Assembly (NCBI RefSeq): GCF_001039355.2
Contig: NW_019775772.1
Location: forward strand, 7,055-63,763
DNA from: Lingula anatina
Lineage: Eukaryota; Brachiopoda; Lingulata; Lingulida; Lingulidae
Length of the DNA: 56,709 nt
Direction: 5' to 3'
Shown: in pieces, positions 37,401-49,458 of the stretch
Layout: the number at the start of each line of letters is the position of its first letter
How positions within the stretch are numbered: the stretch's first letter is position 1
Notes under the pieces: generated by a model
The model's input: only the letters and a program-made list of their open reading frames with translations
Told to the model about the DNA's origin: nothing
Database searches by the model: none
Translations under genes and position numbers: made by a program

Positions 37401-40400
37401 GATTAGATTTGCTGGGTTAGTGCAGAGTGGAGAAGGCTCCTCACAGATTGCCTACTTACTCTTTTACTGTTTTACCTGCACATCTGAGGTCATCCTAGAA
37501 TGCATCCCTAAATACCTTTCTAAATCATAAAATAGATTCCAATAGTATCCCAAATATTGACTGATAGTTATCTGTCAGCTTATTTTATATCTTAAGAAAA
37601 AAGATCTCATTCCCTGAGTTACCTTGTTGATTCAAGGTTATCTAAAGCTGTCAACCTCTGCCTCTACTCAGAGTTATTGTGTTTAGAATGTTAGTCCCCA
37701 GGCTCTTTTAGATTAAACTTCAAAATAGAGAGTTTCATATACTTCTATCACCTCTAGTAATTTCCCCAGGATATGCCTCAAATGTGTTATAATACTTGCT
37801 TTCAGCCAACCAATATAATGCTTGTCACTTCCTGCTTGACAGTGTAGCAGCTTCACATTTTCATGAGCTTCACATTTTATCATTTTCACATTTTACCAGC
37901 TTCACATGTAGTGCTTGCATTTCTAATTGTGAATTTTTATCCACCTTCTCTCAAAAGCATATTATATGATTTCATTATTAACAGAATACGAATTTATTAC
38001 TTGCAGTGTTACATAAGCACAGTCACAATCAGTTTGGCCTTCGTGTTTTGTGACAAGGATTTGATATTGAAGATAATAACTTTTGACACTTAAAGAACAT
38101 GTGATTTTTTAAAAGAGAAAAAATATATCGGAAAAATCCAGTCCCTATTGCAGATTTGCAAACTACTAATATTTGAATCATTTGTTTTGAAAATACCTTA
38201 CAAAAGATTGGCAATTGATATCATATTGCACTGCTGTTGACTGAAAGAAGTATGGTATTGAAAAACTTCACTCCAATATTTTGACTGTTTTTTCACTCTC
38301 ACTATCTCTGAGCACAGCATTTTCAGTGTATGCACAGTGTTACGATCCCATAAGATATCTGATTTGCTACAAATCACCTTGTATGATGTCTTGTTAGTAA
38401 TGTTATGATCACAAACATCAATTTCATGACTTAATTTCTTCTCATCACGTTCTGTGATGCCACCTTATTCTCTCATAGTATATAAGGAGGTCTTAATATT
38501 CAAATTAGGTGTGATTTTCAAAGCTTGATAGTATAGTGCTTTTCCATCTGGTAGGTTGATACATTGTAAGACATGCTTGCTGCATATTCAAATAAACAGT
38601 TTATACCATCAAATACTGTAAAAAGATATGAAATTGAAAAATTCCTGCTAGAATTTTTAAATAGAAGTTATAGATTGCAGACACCAGGTGATGGGCATGT
38701 TATTAATATCTTTGTAATGGAGAGTAGCCATGCTTTGAGGTACAAAACTTAGACGTCAGTGCTTTTAAGAATTGTGTGCTGTAGTGCTAAGTATCAGTAG
38801 GCAATGAAACAGAATAAATCATTTCTTGAAACTGTACTTGGAACTGGCTCCGAGTATTTCAGACATGGAACAAACTCTGCCACAGTTTTGTTCTACATCT
38901 TCATTCCTTATATTGACCCTGTTGTGTAATTATCTCATATTTAACAGGCCGTTCAGCAGCCCAGCCGTGTTCAAGATTCAGCGGGCAGTATCTGATGACC
39001 AGCTGGCAAGACCAGCCACAGCCTATGAGAGGCCAACAGACATGGACTATATAGATATCTACAGGGACCCTATGATGAACAACTTGGGTAATTATGTGAT
39101 TGAATTTGTATTGAAGCTACTTTAGTGATGTATAATATCAAATTCCAACTTAAGATTCCTAGATCAAATTTTGCTTTTTCAATTAAAATTGTTGGAATGA
39201 TATCCAGTCTTTTTGGTCTCACTCGGGGCTGCTCACCAAAATATATATTTTGATTCTTTAAAAAATTCTGCTTAACACTTACATGTCATGAATATTTTCA
39301 AGCAAAGTTGGAATTAAGTGATAATCTCCTGTTTCTTTCCCAGTCAAGCCCACTCCCTCGGCATCCTCTCCCAGGAACTCAGACACCATAGACAGCAAAC
39401 CTAGGAAAACACCAGAGACATACAAGTCTCCATTTGAAAGAAAGAAAGAGAAAGAGATTAAAAAACTGAACAAGAAAGTTGAGAAGACATTTGAGGACCA
39501 GCTGGAGCAGCAGCACCACTTGATAGAATTCCAGGCCTCCATCAAAGAGCAGCAGTTAGAACTGATTGAGAAGGAGTTAAGGTATGTATAACATTTGAAG
39601 CATGTCTATGACATCTGTTGGTGTTGATTTGGCTGTGAATGCAGTAGTTGTGAATGTGCTCCGAATACTGTGTTGAGATCTGATCATCAAATATGGCATC
39701 TACTGCAATGATATATGCTTGTAAATTTTAGTTGTTTAAGAGGGTTGTTATAATAAATCAAATTCCATTGACTACAAGTACCAGAAACAACTAGAAATTT
39801 AGTTTGTAAATTTGTAGTTTTTATACATTTATTTTTTTAAACTTTATTCATTAATGTTTAAGCAAAGTATTTTGGAATGGCAGGCCTGTAACCAGCAATT
39901 TCAAACTTTTCCAAGCAAAAAGGGCAGTTTGTTTAAACACCCCTGAATCCCCCTCCAGCTGCGGGCCTGAATAGTTTGAGATTTACCCACATCGTCTATT
40001 ATTCTGTTATTTCTATCAGCAATAAACTGGAGGCCACCAGAACTCAGGTGACAAACCAGCAATCTTACCTCATCCAGCTGAAGCAAAGCCGTGCAGACCC
40101 AGAGCTACTGGCTCAGGAGAAACTGGTTGAAAGACAACTCAGGAAAAGAGAGGTACGTGCTTGTATGAATTCTACAATAAATAATATGATTATTATGTTT
40201 GATGTTGTAAGATATTTTTGGTGGAGACTGTTGGCATTACAAACATAATTGAAATCTTTGGGTAATAATTTGTGACTATGCTTCAGAATATTTAATTTGT
40301 TAATTTCATATATTTGATTCAAAGGCAAAGTTAGACAGCAGACTGAAAATAATAAGGCAGCAGAAGTCAGAAATCCAAGAGGCGTACAAGTCCCAGAAAG

Positions 40401-42964
40401 AGGCTCTTCACAATTCTGCAAGGACAGAAAGCCCTCGCAGAGTCGGCAGCAGTTTGGAGGAAAAGTTTCAGCAGTATGTGAAAAGAGATGGCAAGCTCAA
40501 CTCCAGACAAGTTTTGGATATGCTGTCTCAACAGGATAAAGATCAGGAAAAGGTATGATAAGAATGTAGGACCCAGAACCTTGTTGAAAATCGAGATCCA
40601 AAGAATTAACATGTTCCAAAAAAATTGATTTTTAGAATTAAAATGCATTCATATTGTAACCTTTGCCAGACAACAGTTTTTCTGTGTATTGTAAAGGAAG
40701 TAAAATACAGTTTTCTTTCTTATGCTTACAATTTCTTTTAATTGATTTTTAGAATTGAAGTGCATTCATATATTCATATATTCAATTTCTTTTATTATTT
40801 CAGCTGCAATCAAAGATTGAGAAGAGCCGTGTTCTTTCTTTGAGCAAGCAGCTAGAAATTAAGGAGGTTTCCACAAGACAGAAACTGCAGGAATTTAAAG
40901 AAAGACTAAAACAAGCCAAGCTGGGCAACTACAGCTTTGACAGTTCTGATAGCATAAGCTCTCCAGAGAAGACTGGCCAAAGTGTGGACACTAACTCACT
41001 TCTAGGGTCTGTGAATGACCGGCCGACCACCAATATGTCTTCCTATTCAGATAGTCAAGATACCTCCGTGTCTTACCAGGAAAGTAGAGATTCCTCCACC
41101 CCAACGGTGCTGAAACCAAAGATGAGGTACGCTTTTGGAGAGTTATTGCCTCCAACTCCTGAAGTGCCAGAACATGAATCTCCACGGCAACGTGAATTTA
41201 GTCCAATCAGCAGTCATCCAGCAGTACCAAAGATTAATATTTTAGACCTTGAAAATGATGCATCTATGAGTGAACGTGTAAATGACAGACATAAGCCTAA
41301 TCATATGAGAGATGGTTCAGTATCCCCACGAGATGTTCAGAAGACTCCGAGAGATCCCAGGAAAAATTTATTTATTTTAAACCCTGAGAGGTCACCAGAG
41401 AGACACAACAAAAGTGGAGGAAAGTCGACTGATAAGTGGGAGTCTGCTTATAGGTATAAATCTCCAGAAAGGAGTGTGAACTTTGATAATATGTCAGGCA
41501 TACAAGGCAGGGCAATGTCTCAGTTTTCTGACTTTGATTCCACTGCATCCTCAACTGATCCACTAGCTCAGTACTCAGGCCAGTTCATCACATCCTCACC
41601 ATTCCAGAAAACTGCATCCCATCCAAGTAACAGTAGTGCCAAATATCAGAATAATCATCACAAATCTCCATCAAATGATAATACTTACACTCACCAGCAG
41701 AGATCCAGGGAACAAGATTCAGTAATCACAAACACTTCCAAGGAGAGTAGCAGGTCTGGTAGAAGTCCAGAGAGGAATGGTAAGAAATACCGCACCCAGT
41801 ATTACAAAGCTCTCCGCAAGGCACAGAAGCATGGCAAGAGGGCTAATTTCAGTAAATTTGATTTAGACAGATTAGACATGGGTAGTAGTTCCTCTAAAAG
41901 ATCTCAGCCTGAGGACTATGACAGATCATTTGAGAAATACACCCCCAGCGAGTATGTGCAGAATACAAATACTAGTTTTGATGCCAGAAAGATGGGACTG
42001 TCCTCTAAAAGTTTTGACTCAACTTTAGCGTCCATGCTTGGAAAAGAGGCGTTGAATGCGCAATATACTAGTGACATCTATAATCAGTTTGCCAATACAA
42101 ACTCTCCCAGAGGGCAACACCAATCTCGATCACCAGAACGGAGAAGGGACAAGGTGAATTCTCAAAGTAAAAGTCCGGCACGATCTCGGGGTCGCTCAAG
42201 AAATGAATCTCCAGATAGTAGAGACAGAAAAAGCGTATCTCCCACCAAAAGCCGTGCTCAAAATTCCAGAAGCAGTAATTCCCCAAGCAGATCTTCTGGA
42301 TGGAGAAGAAGCAAAGATGCGTCGCCAAGTAGAAACAACAATAACAAGACAGCCTCTGGTAAAGAAAGAGGCAGAAAGAATGACAGAAATAAAGAGAGAA
42401 GGGAGACGTCGCCCAGTAGAAACTCCTGGGGGCCAGAGGCTAAGGTGAGCGCCACCTATCTGTATACAAATTATTAGAATATGGGTATACCTTTACTTAT
42501 GCTAGTTAAAATCTTTTCTTCTATTTTGAAGATAATTTTTCAAATCTGAAAGCATTTTTAACTTATTAAGTTATTATAAATGCCTCTTTCTATCTTGCAG
42601 AACAAGTCCATTTCAGAGAGCTTAGAAAAATTTTTGACAGAATTGCCACCATCTACGTCTAAATTGAGACACTCAGGTATGTGTGAACTTGTGTTTAATT
42701 ATAGAATGATGAAAGTGTAACTTTTATGCACTTACATAGTACAGATATAGGTCATGCCATGAAAGTGTTCATTCATCTTTGGAAAAACTAGGAACGAGAT
42801 CATCTGTTTAGTACACATAGGTCAGTACATGAAGTACTTTTCACATGAGTTACAGGGTTCAAGTTCTCATTTATTTTTTGAAACTGTTTTTTACAGTAAC
42901 ATTTTCTTCTAAATATCCTTTCATGTCAGTGCAAAAGGTTTTATATGGAATTTTTTTCAACTGA
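29429..42964 (+). CDS. KIF6: Kinesin-like protein KIF6 (kinesin-9 family)
   Basis: N-terminal motor kinesin; the kinesin-9 family acts mainly in cilia. Exons: 29429-29669, 29958-30072, 30322-30472, 30785-30999, 31388-31594, 32305-32343, 33330-33350, 34536-34654, 35010-35127, 35332-35428, 36248-36374, 36697-36904, 37395-37415 (optional), 38948-39087, 39344-39581, 40020-40152, 40325-40552, 40804-42444, 42601-42676 and a likely last exon 42897-42964. All phases agree and give about 1400 aa. Motor motifs are GQTGSGKT (~94-101), NQRSSRSH (~215-222) and [12 protein letters not shown] (~248-259). [14 protein letters not shown] and [11 protein letters not shown] match KIF6 better than KIF9. Coiled coils follow (~600-800), then a single 547-codon exon rich in Ser, Arg and SP sites. 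The loop before HVPYRNS is greatly enlarged. The last exon is the weakest part; AATAAA follows at 43197 and 43210. Human KIF6 is 814 aa, so the tail is much longer here. Confidence 0.88.
32073..32251. mobile_element. MITE with 6-bp target duplication in a KIF6 intron
   Basis: Ends CCAGGCCTGTAGCCAG and its inverse CTGGCTACAGGTCTGG. TTTGAT directly abuts both ends (32067-32072 and 32252-32257), a 6-bp target-site duplication. The inside is G-rich on the left, with a GGT run and an 11-12 G run. Confidence 0.75.
32305..32343 (+). CDS. KIF6: KIF6 39-nt cassette exon (basic loop insert)
   Basis: Bounded by ctag acceptor and GTATTA donor. It starts and ends in the same phase as the flanking exons, so it can be skipped without a frameshift. 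It adds about 13 residues, [12 protein letters not shown] plus joined codons, with four basic residues. Confidence 0.65.
33330..33350 (+). CDS. KIF6: KIF6 21-nt micro-exon (basic loop insert)
   Basis: Bounded by gtcttatag and gtgagg. It is phase-symmetric and adds seven residues reading SAPVNK between joined codons. It lies between the 39-nt cassette and exon 34536-34654. Confidence 0.55.
34449..34478. repeat. (CA)n microsatellite
   Basis: About 15 CA units in the KIF6 intron upstream of exon 34536-34654. Open frames across it are artefacts. Confidence 0.95.
35528..35751. mobile_element. PIF/Harbinger-like MITE with long TIRs
   Basis: A 224-bp element with about 65-bp, ~90% matching terminal inverted repeats starting G(A/G)CTCCGTTCACATG. 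TAA abuts both ends (35525-35527 and 35752-35754), matching the 3-bp TWA target duplication of PIF/Harbinger elements. It carries no coding capacity and sits in the KIF6 intron between exons 35332-35428 and 36248-36374. Confidence 0.85.
37395..37415 (+). CDS. KIF6: KIF6 candidate 21-nt micro-exon after the motor
   Basis: ctctattacag acceptor, weak GTTAGT donor, phase-symmetric. It would insert NKIRFA between EP(R/S) and PFSSPAVFK. The flanking exons also join in frame without it, so it is optional at best. Confidence 0.35.
39882..39971. mobile_element. Second, deleted copy of the CCAGGCCTGTAGCC MITE
   Basis: Begins caggcctgtaaccagcaatttc, matching the inverted right arm of the element at 32073-32251, and ends ccagctgcgggcctg. 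The middle is shortened. Also in a KIF6 intron. Confidence 0.5.
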
Positions 42965-43196
42965 AGCTGATCTCACCCATATAAATAGGCATGGACTCAA
43001 TGTGTATTGAGTAAACAGCCATTCCCCTTACAAAGTGAACAACGTGACCCAGAACTTCAGTCACACGTGATCTTTTAAGCTTGGCAGTCTGCCAGTAGGA
43101 CCTTGTTCCCTGGTTTCACTAAATATTGATGAATGAGGGCTGGTTGTTATGAAATGATGATATCAGTGCAGTTATTGGTAAACATTTAATACTGTA

Positions 43197-43215
43197 AATA
43201 AAGATGCAGAATAAA
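43197..43215 (+). terminator. KIF6 poly(A) signals
   Basis: AATAAA at 43197-43202 and 43210-43215, about 235 nt after the proposed KIF6 stop and about 115 nt before the left end of the large transposon. Confidence 0.5.
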
Positions 43216-43329
43216 CAAGAGGCAAAATTTGTAGAGAAGTTAAAGAATGGCCATTCTCCTGTGACATTAACATATTTTAGAATTTTACCCCCAGTTGAAT
43301 TGTTTTGAAATTCACAAACATGTATCTGT

Positions 43330-43341
43330 ACCCAGCTAGAA
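43330..43341 (+). repeat. Left terminal inverted repeat
   Basis: acccagctagaa, the exact inverse of 56694-56705. After it the two ends diverge but both are built of GGAGTCC, GCAGTC and GACTGC words. Confidence 0.65.
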
Positions 43342-43860
43342 TGGGAGTCCCGGCTGCCCACAGGAGCCCCAGCTGCCAGAGAGACTGCCAGGGAGACTGC
43401 TCTTTTGCAGTCTGGGGCTCCAGTGTGCAGTCTCCTTGAGCAGGCAGACTGCAAAGGGGGCTGCAAAAACTTAACACTTTTTGGAGGAGACTGCAATGGG
43501 GGCTGTAATAACTTAATACTTTTTGCGGGGACTGCTAAGGGGACTGCAATAACTTAATACTTTTTGGAGGAGACTGCAAAGGGGACTGCAATAACTTAAT
43601 ACTTTTTGGAGGAGACTGCAAAGGGGACTGCAATAACTTAATACTTTTTGGAGGGGACTGCAAAGGGGGCTGCAATAACTTAATACTTTTTGGAGGGGAC
43701 TGCAAAGGGGGCTGCAATAACTTAAACATTTTTGCGGGGACTGCAAAAGGGGCTGCAATAACTTAAACATTTTTGCGGGAACTGCTAAGGAGGCTGCAAT
43801 AACTTGAAAAAATTTTCACAAGGGACTGCAAACTAAACTGAAATAGCTAACATTTTCAGA
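43341..43860. repeat. Left subterminal repeat array (41-42-bp minisatellite)
   Basis: From ~43464 to ~43810 a 41-42-bp unit occurs eight to nine times: two GACTGC or GGCTGC words, then aataacttaatactttttg. Unit marks (aataactta) fall at 43507, 43548, 43590, 43632, 43674, 43716, 43757 and 43798. The first 120 bp hold the same hexamer in both orientations. Open frames over it (PPKSIKLLQ repeats) are products of the periodicity. Confidence 0.85.
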
Positions 43861-44241
43861 AGATTAGGAACACCTTGACACCACTATATAGTTCTCAAAC
43901 TTTAACCAGCAACTGATTAAAATTGTATATCATGGACATTTTTATATAATGCAGTAGATCCACAAACAGCTGGCTGAATACTGAACAGTTGTAAAAAAAA
44001 TGGTTTTCAAGATTGTTCCAGTTACACTTCTAAATGCTTGACTTTTATATAAAAAAATCCAAATCATTTGGCTTTATTGTACATAATATTGTTATTATTT
44101 CTTTAAACAATTCAGACAACATTGCACTGTTCACAACTGCCAATTTAAACACTGCTAACAAACTGCTAAAATCTTTTTGAATATGACTTTGGTATATTTA
44201 ATTGACACAGATAACACATGTAGTTACAAAAAGTTAAAGCT

Positions 44242-47200
44242 TCAATCATGCTCTTTTGTCATGGGCATGCTGCAAACAAAACACTTATCTAGAGCTACAC
44301 ATTTGCTAAAGTAGAGCATTTCTTTTATGTCCTGTATTTCTACAACTCTATCATTGTCTGTAATTTTAACTAGATTAAAATGGCGTGGTAGCTTTATTTC
44401 ACTAATTTCTACTTCTAACTCCTTTAAGATGGCTAGGTATTTAATTTCAGCTGTGCAGTCCTCTACTTTTAAAAAATATTGTATTTGTCCAATAATACCA
44501 TTTTCTCTACTTAAACATCTAACAGTGTAACTATTTCTCTTCGTCACATTCCTGTACGAAAGAGATTGAAAGGTGATGCCATTCATGAGAAGGCGGCAAA
44601 ATTGTTGTACTCTTTTGATTGGGCCACAAATATCTTCTATTAGTTGTCTAGTTCTATCTAAAAGATTACAGCTAACAAAATGTCCTATTGCATAATTGTG
44701 TCCAAAAAGCAGTGACCTGTTGTGAGGTAATGTTTTCTTTGCCAACTTAAAATAGAATATCTCAGCTTCTGTACCTGGAAGTAATTGCTTTACTAATTCT
44801 GGTAATTGTTGGTGAATAACAACAGCAGATGAAATCTGTAATTCCACAGAGCTTGTCCCATGGAAAAGTTTTCTCAAATCTCCATTAAGGTCTTCATAAA
44901 AAAAACAAGACTGTGTCCATAAGGGACCCAATTCAGTCACCTTGTCACATAAATGAACAAGGCAGTGTACATTGTATGTTTCATTCCGAGGTGAATACAA
45001 GCAATCAATCTGGGCACAAAATAACTTCAAGAGAACTCTTGCTCTTGCTACATCAGCAGTGGTTATACTAGATTTGAGGAGAAGGTAAATTGATTCTACA
45101 AGAAAAAAGTAATGACTAAGATATTCATATGGTAGGATGCCTACTAAACAAGCTACAGAATGAAATAAAAGAATTGATCTGAATTCAGAAGCTTTCCAGT
45201 GCTTAAGTTCAGTAAAAGCCCTTGGTGAGCGGTTTATTACATTTGGAGGAGTTAATGCTTTAATTCTATCATCTAACACAGACATGTAATTTCCAATATA
45301 ATATGGCTCTGATTTGTTACTACTGTCTAACCACAAATGGAGCAGCATCTTCTGAACTCCCAATAAAACACAATGCATATAATCTATAGAAACTGAACGG
45401 ATAACATCAAAATTTGGCAAACGAGACATCACACTAAACCCTTTTACACCACATGTAGTTTTATTAGTTGTCTCTGCCTCTACTGCATATTTCAGAGTTT
45501 CAGCATGGTCCCTTGGCTTATCAGGCTCTGTGTGAAATGGAAATGCCATCATGGACCCCCTTGCACTTGTTTTCACACTTTCACCTTTATGCAAGCAGCA
45601 ACCGCAGCCGAAAAATCCATTAAACTGTGTGAAATTCTGTACTAAACACTTGGCAGGAGCATCACAGACAATACTAAGTAACATAGCTCGGAGAAGGAAT
45701 GGCTGACCATCCAAAGTTATTTCAGCTCCTGTCAATAAATAGGAATTAAATGACCAAATGTATCTGAAAAAAGCATGGCATTCAAATTTTTCTGACATTT
45801 AAAAATATCTAAAATCAATATTTTATCCATGCATTGTCTCAAATTCTGCAAGTCCTGGTCCATTTTTAGCTCACAGTACCCATGCATCTAGTTAAAGATT
45901 AAAAACTGTCAGAAATAAGTTATAAATATAATGAAATCATTGTCTTGTGTTCTATATTAGAGTGAGTTAAATAAGATACCATTTGTACCTACCTTTACTA
46001 TACAACATAGACAGTTCCTCCACAAGTGGCTTCAAAAAGATGTTCATTATTGGCTTCTGTTCCCCAAACCAAAGCCCAGAAAATATACGATTTTCAGCTT
46101 TGTACCTATATTGAACCAAAAATGATCCATTGAATACTAGTAGGTTATTGTGATTTTAAACAGTATAAGTGGAAAGTACTGCTACAAAATCTGTTAATGA
46201 CAGAACAGGAATAATTTTTTTTATTTTACTGTAATTCCAGAAAAATATATTGTACATGCAAATATATACTGGACATTAAAATGACTTTCATGTCTATTCT
46301 GGAGCTAAAATTGTTTGTAACCACTAACACAACTCACCTTTTTTCACTGTTTAGCTCATTAATGGTAAGATAAACTGGCCATATGCTGAATGATGAAGAT
46401 CTAAATATTGAGACCCCATCAGTGTTAAACTGTAGGGACAAGTGCACCTCCCTGGTCTTTTGCTCCTCACTTGTTCCCAAAAAGTAACCATCTTGAAAGT
46501 AGTGTTGGTACAGTTTGCCATCATACACATCTTCAATTCTGTCATTAGACTGTTCTGATCTGCTGAGGCTTGGTACTAATGAGTACTTAGATACACCTAA
46601 AATAAATTTGAAAGATAGAGCTTCATAAAGTGTTTTAACATGGTTTTAGAATTGTTGGTTTGTCAGTATTAGAAGAACATATAAAAATTCAGTTTCAAAA
46701 AGTTGTATTACAAATTTGGATGTAATGTTTTGATATTTTGATGCATGCTAAAATTGAAACTGAATAATCAACTTGTGCACAAACTTAAAAAATCCAGGAC
46801 AGCAGAGTTTAAGACCCCATTTCCAGAGATTAGATCGATCTACTTTAGATTACCCTAACTCCCTGGGGGTTCAGGCTAAATAGCTGTCAGCCAAGCAGAC
46901 ACGAAAGTTAATTACCCCCTTACAGCTTGTAGTAGGAGGGACAGACATTTAAGTCGGATTATCTGACAGTAATCTAGTGAGACTCCCCATGGGGATAGAT
47001 CGATCTAAAAGCTCTGGGAATACAGCCTAATACAACTGCTTGCTGTATGAGTCCGGTCTGTGCCATCAATATTAATTAAATTCATCATGAATTAATGATT
47101 GGAATTTTTAAAGTAAAGAAATTTTTAAAAACCTGTGAGAATAGACTGCAGTTGCCCAAACAGTGGAATGTACATAAAATATCCTTCTTCCTGCTTGTTA

Positions 47201-48799
47201 CATGAGGTGCAAATTGGTTGACTTGTGGGACCATGGTAGGTATTACAAAACTTGCAGTAAAAATGTTTCTGTACTGGGGTCTTCAGCTCATTGAAAAATG
47301 AATAAAAAAGATGTATGCTGCGTCTACACATGTTGGGCATCAAGCAGTGCAGTTCCAATAACATTAAAAGATCATTGGTAGCTTCCCCAGATAACTGATG
47401 CCTCATAATGAAGACCATGATCAGCAGCATACTTTCAAACAATGTCAGCCTGGCTCCCTGGTACAAAGGCTCATGCGCTGGACCAGAAGGCTCTCCTAAA
47501 CATAAGAAAAAGTAAACAAGTGTATATCTAAGTTTAAATATTAATTGATATCCATGTTGGATTTAAAGGGAAAGTGAACTTTCTGAGAACTTGTATTCAA
47601 TGAATCAATACCCTGGTGCACGAGCTTTGTCAGTCATTTTAATCCAGAGCATTTTACAACCAATATTGGGCTTGCAGTTTCAGTAGGTAATATGTGACAG
47701 ATACAACATAGAAGCACTAGGGACATGACTTTTATAGAATTCAATTCTCCTAAATGTGTACTTTCCCTTAACATTTGCTATCTTTTATAATTATAAATAT
47801 CATGATTTCAAGTAAAATGTAACAAAAAATGTTACTATACATTGAACAAATCTTAGCTTACTATGTAATCCTTGACTTCTTTTCTTAATTAAAATTTTTG
47901 GTAGATTAAAGTAAATAAAATGGAAATTTTAGGGAAAGCAAATAGCTGTTGTGATCAGCATTTATTCAATAGAAAAGGAAGTTATTAAGAAGACCAAGAA
48001 ACGGAAGCTGTCAAGAAGACAAATGAAATGAAAATATTTCTTTCTCTTTAACAAGTATAAATAAAGTAATTTACTGTAAGTATATTCATCTCCAGATTTT
48101 TCTTCGTCTGAGACAACTTCATCCTCATCATCAGCATAACATTCGTATCTGCAACCATCATCCACAGGAGCTACATAATTAATGAAAACATGAATAATGC
48201 AAGGACAATTGCACAAATGTACATTGTACAATCAGAGGACATTTTTTTCGGTAAAATGTTCTTGTTAATTTTGGTTTAATTGTTCATTTTTTAACCTTTC
48301 AAGGGCATCATTTACATTAATACTGTTTAAGTATTCTTTACATAATATACACGCTACATCTACACATCTAAACAAAATTCCCATTTTGATTAGCAATTGC
48401 TATAACTCAATGGAAGTTTGCCAAATAACACATCTGATTGATGTTAAGCAGTGAATAGCAAGTGCAGAGTGCAGGAAGATTATAATATGGTACTCTTTTA
48501 GCAGAGTTTTAGCAATTTCTATTCCCTGGCTGCATCTAGCCATATATAAATGTAGACGGAGATTGACAAGAATTACAAACATTCATTAAGAAGCATTTCA
48601 ATTTAATATCAAATGGAATAAACATACCTTCAGAAAATATCCCTTTATCATCATCCTCAACTTCATAACTGTCGTCAGAGGACTTTACTGCAGATTTATT
48701 TCGCCAAAGCGTTGTTCTTGGCGATTTTAATCCAATTAGTGACTTTTTATATGGTCCACGTCTTTTGAGTGTAGTATCTGAGCTCGAGGTTTCTTCCAT
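44242..48799 (-). CDS. CACTA/EnSpm-type (Tnp2-like) transposase, intact, six coding exons
   Basis: Exons 48628-48799, 48075-48170, 47133-47495, 46338-46596, 45993-46105 and 44242-45728 join in frame to 829 aa without a stop or frameshift. Recognised segments: PLYQGARLTLFESM; a Cys-rich finger (YCKFCNTYHG...CTSC); TDGVSIFRSSSFSIWPVYL; GLWFGEQKPIMN; then the catalytic core with CDAPAK (Asp ~357), the GCGCC zinc knuckle, SIDYMHCVLLG (Asp ~450), NVHCLVHL and SCFFYEDLNGDL (Glu ~613), giving the D-D-E set of this superfamily. The acidic N-terminus (exons 1-2) is family-variable. An in-frame Met at 45796-45798 lies in the intron and is not the start. A strong donor at 49458 plus the acceptor at 48802-48803 imply a non-coding first exon. 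ATTAAA lies ~40 nt after the stop (44197-44202). Either an active transposase or a recent host capture. Confidence 0.9.
46802..47040. mobile_element. Foldback MITE inside a transposase intron
   Basis: Arms ttccagagattagatcgatc (46821-46840) and agatcgatctaaaagctctg (46997-47016) are inverted, and weaker similarity extends outward to about 46802 and 47040. The palindrome tagatcgatcta is in both arms. It lies in the intron between transposase exons 3 and 4 and does not disrupt coding. Confidence 0.55.
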
Positions 48800-49458
48800 T
48801 TCTGAAATGATGGTCACTTAGAAAATAATTCTACGTGGCAACATGTAGGCTTTATATGTACAAAACTTTTTTATCATAACCACAAAAGCCCACATGCTTT
48901 TTTTTTTTAATAAGTTGATCTAATCTGGGGTGGGAAATCGCGATACGCTCGTCTCAATAAAAGTGAGAAAATTTTTTTCACGGTCTTGCTATTCACTTGA
49001 TTATTTTTTGTATACACTTGATTGGATCTTGATAGACATGACCAAAAGCTAACATCTATCCATCAGTATATCTATCTATTTAACGTACAATTAAGCGTAC
49101 ATATTTTCCCTTCTCAATGCTATTCAGAAAGGAGCGTCCCCAGGCCAAACTAGGCTATACAGCACAAAGCCCTCTCCCAACGATTCTTATACCGCTAATT
49201 TAACGCTTTAGAACATGATTCATTTAGGATGATTAAAATCTGACTTTTACACATTTATGTAGAATAATCCCGTTTTCAACAACTGAATGATCGAATGCAG
49301 TGTTACGTAAGATTTGCGTTTCTACGGCAGATTGGGCCAAAAGATCTGCAGTGAAATTGAAGAAAACGTGTCGCAACCTATCTAAAATAATTAATGGCAC
49401 TTTAATGTACGCACATAAGACTCATCGCAGTGAAAAATGCCCTAAATATCCACTTACC

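Noticed and set aside
42068-42455. Minus-strand frames inside the KIF6 tail exon
   Set aside because: Antisense of the S/R-rich coding exon; Leu-rich composition is the complement of AGA/AGC codons.
43119-43770. Minus-strand frames coding PPKSIKLLQ-type repeats
   Set aside because: The unit length (42 bp) is a multiple of three, so frames stay open by periodicity; this is the subterminal minisatellite.
43464-43810. CRISPR-like array of regular repeats
   Set aside because: No unique spacers: the whole 42-bp unit repeats, and the DNA is plainly eukaryotic.
45729-45798. Met at 45796-45798 as the start of a 518-aa transposase
   Set aside because: An acceptor at 45729-45730 joins in phase to exon 45993-46105 and restores the expected LYSKG-to-TLDGQPF sequence, so the upstream codons are intron.
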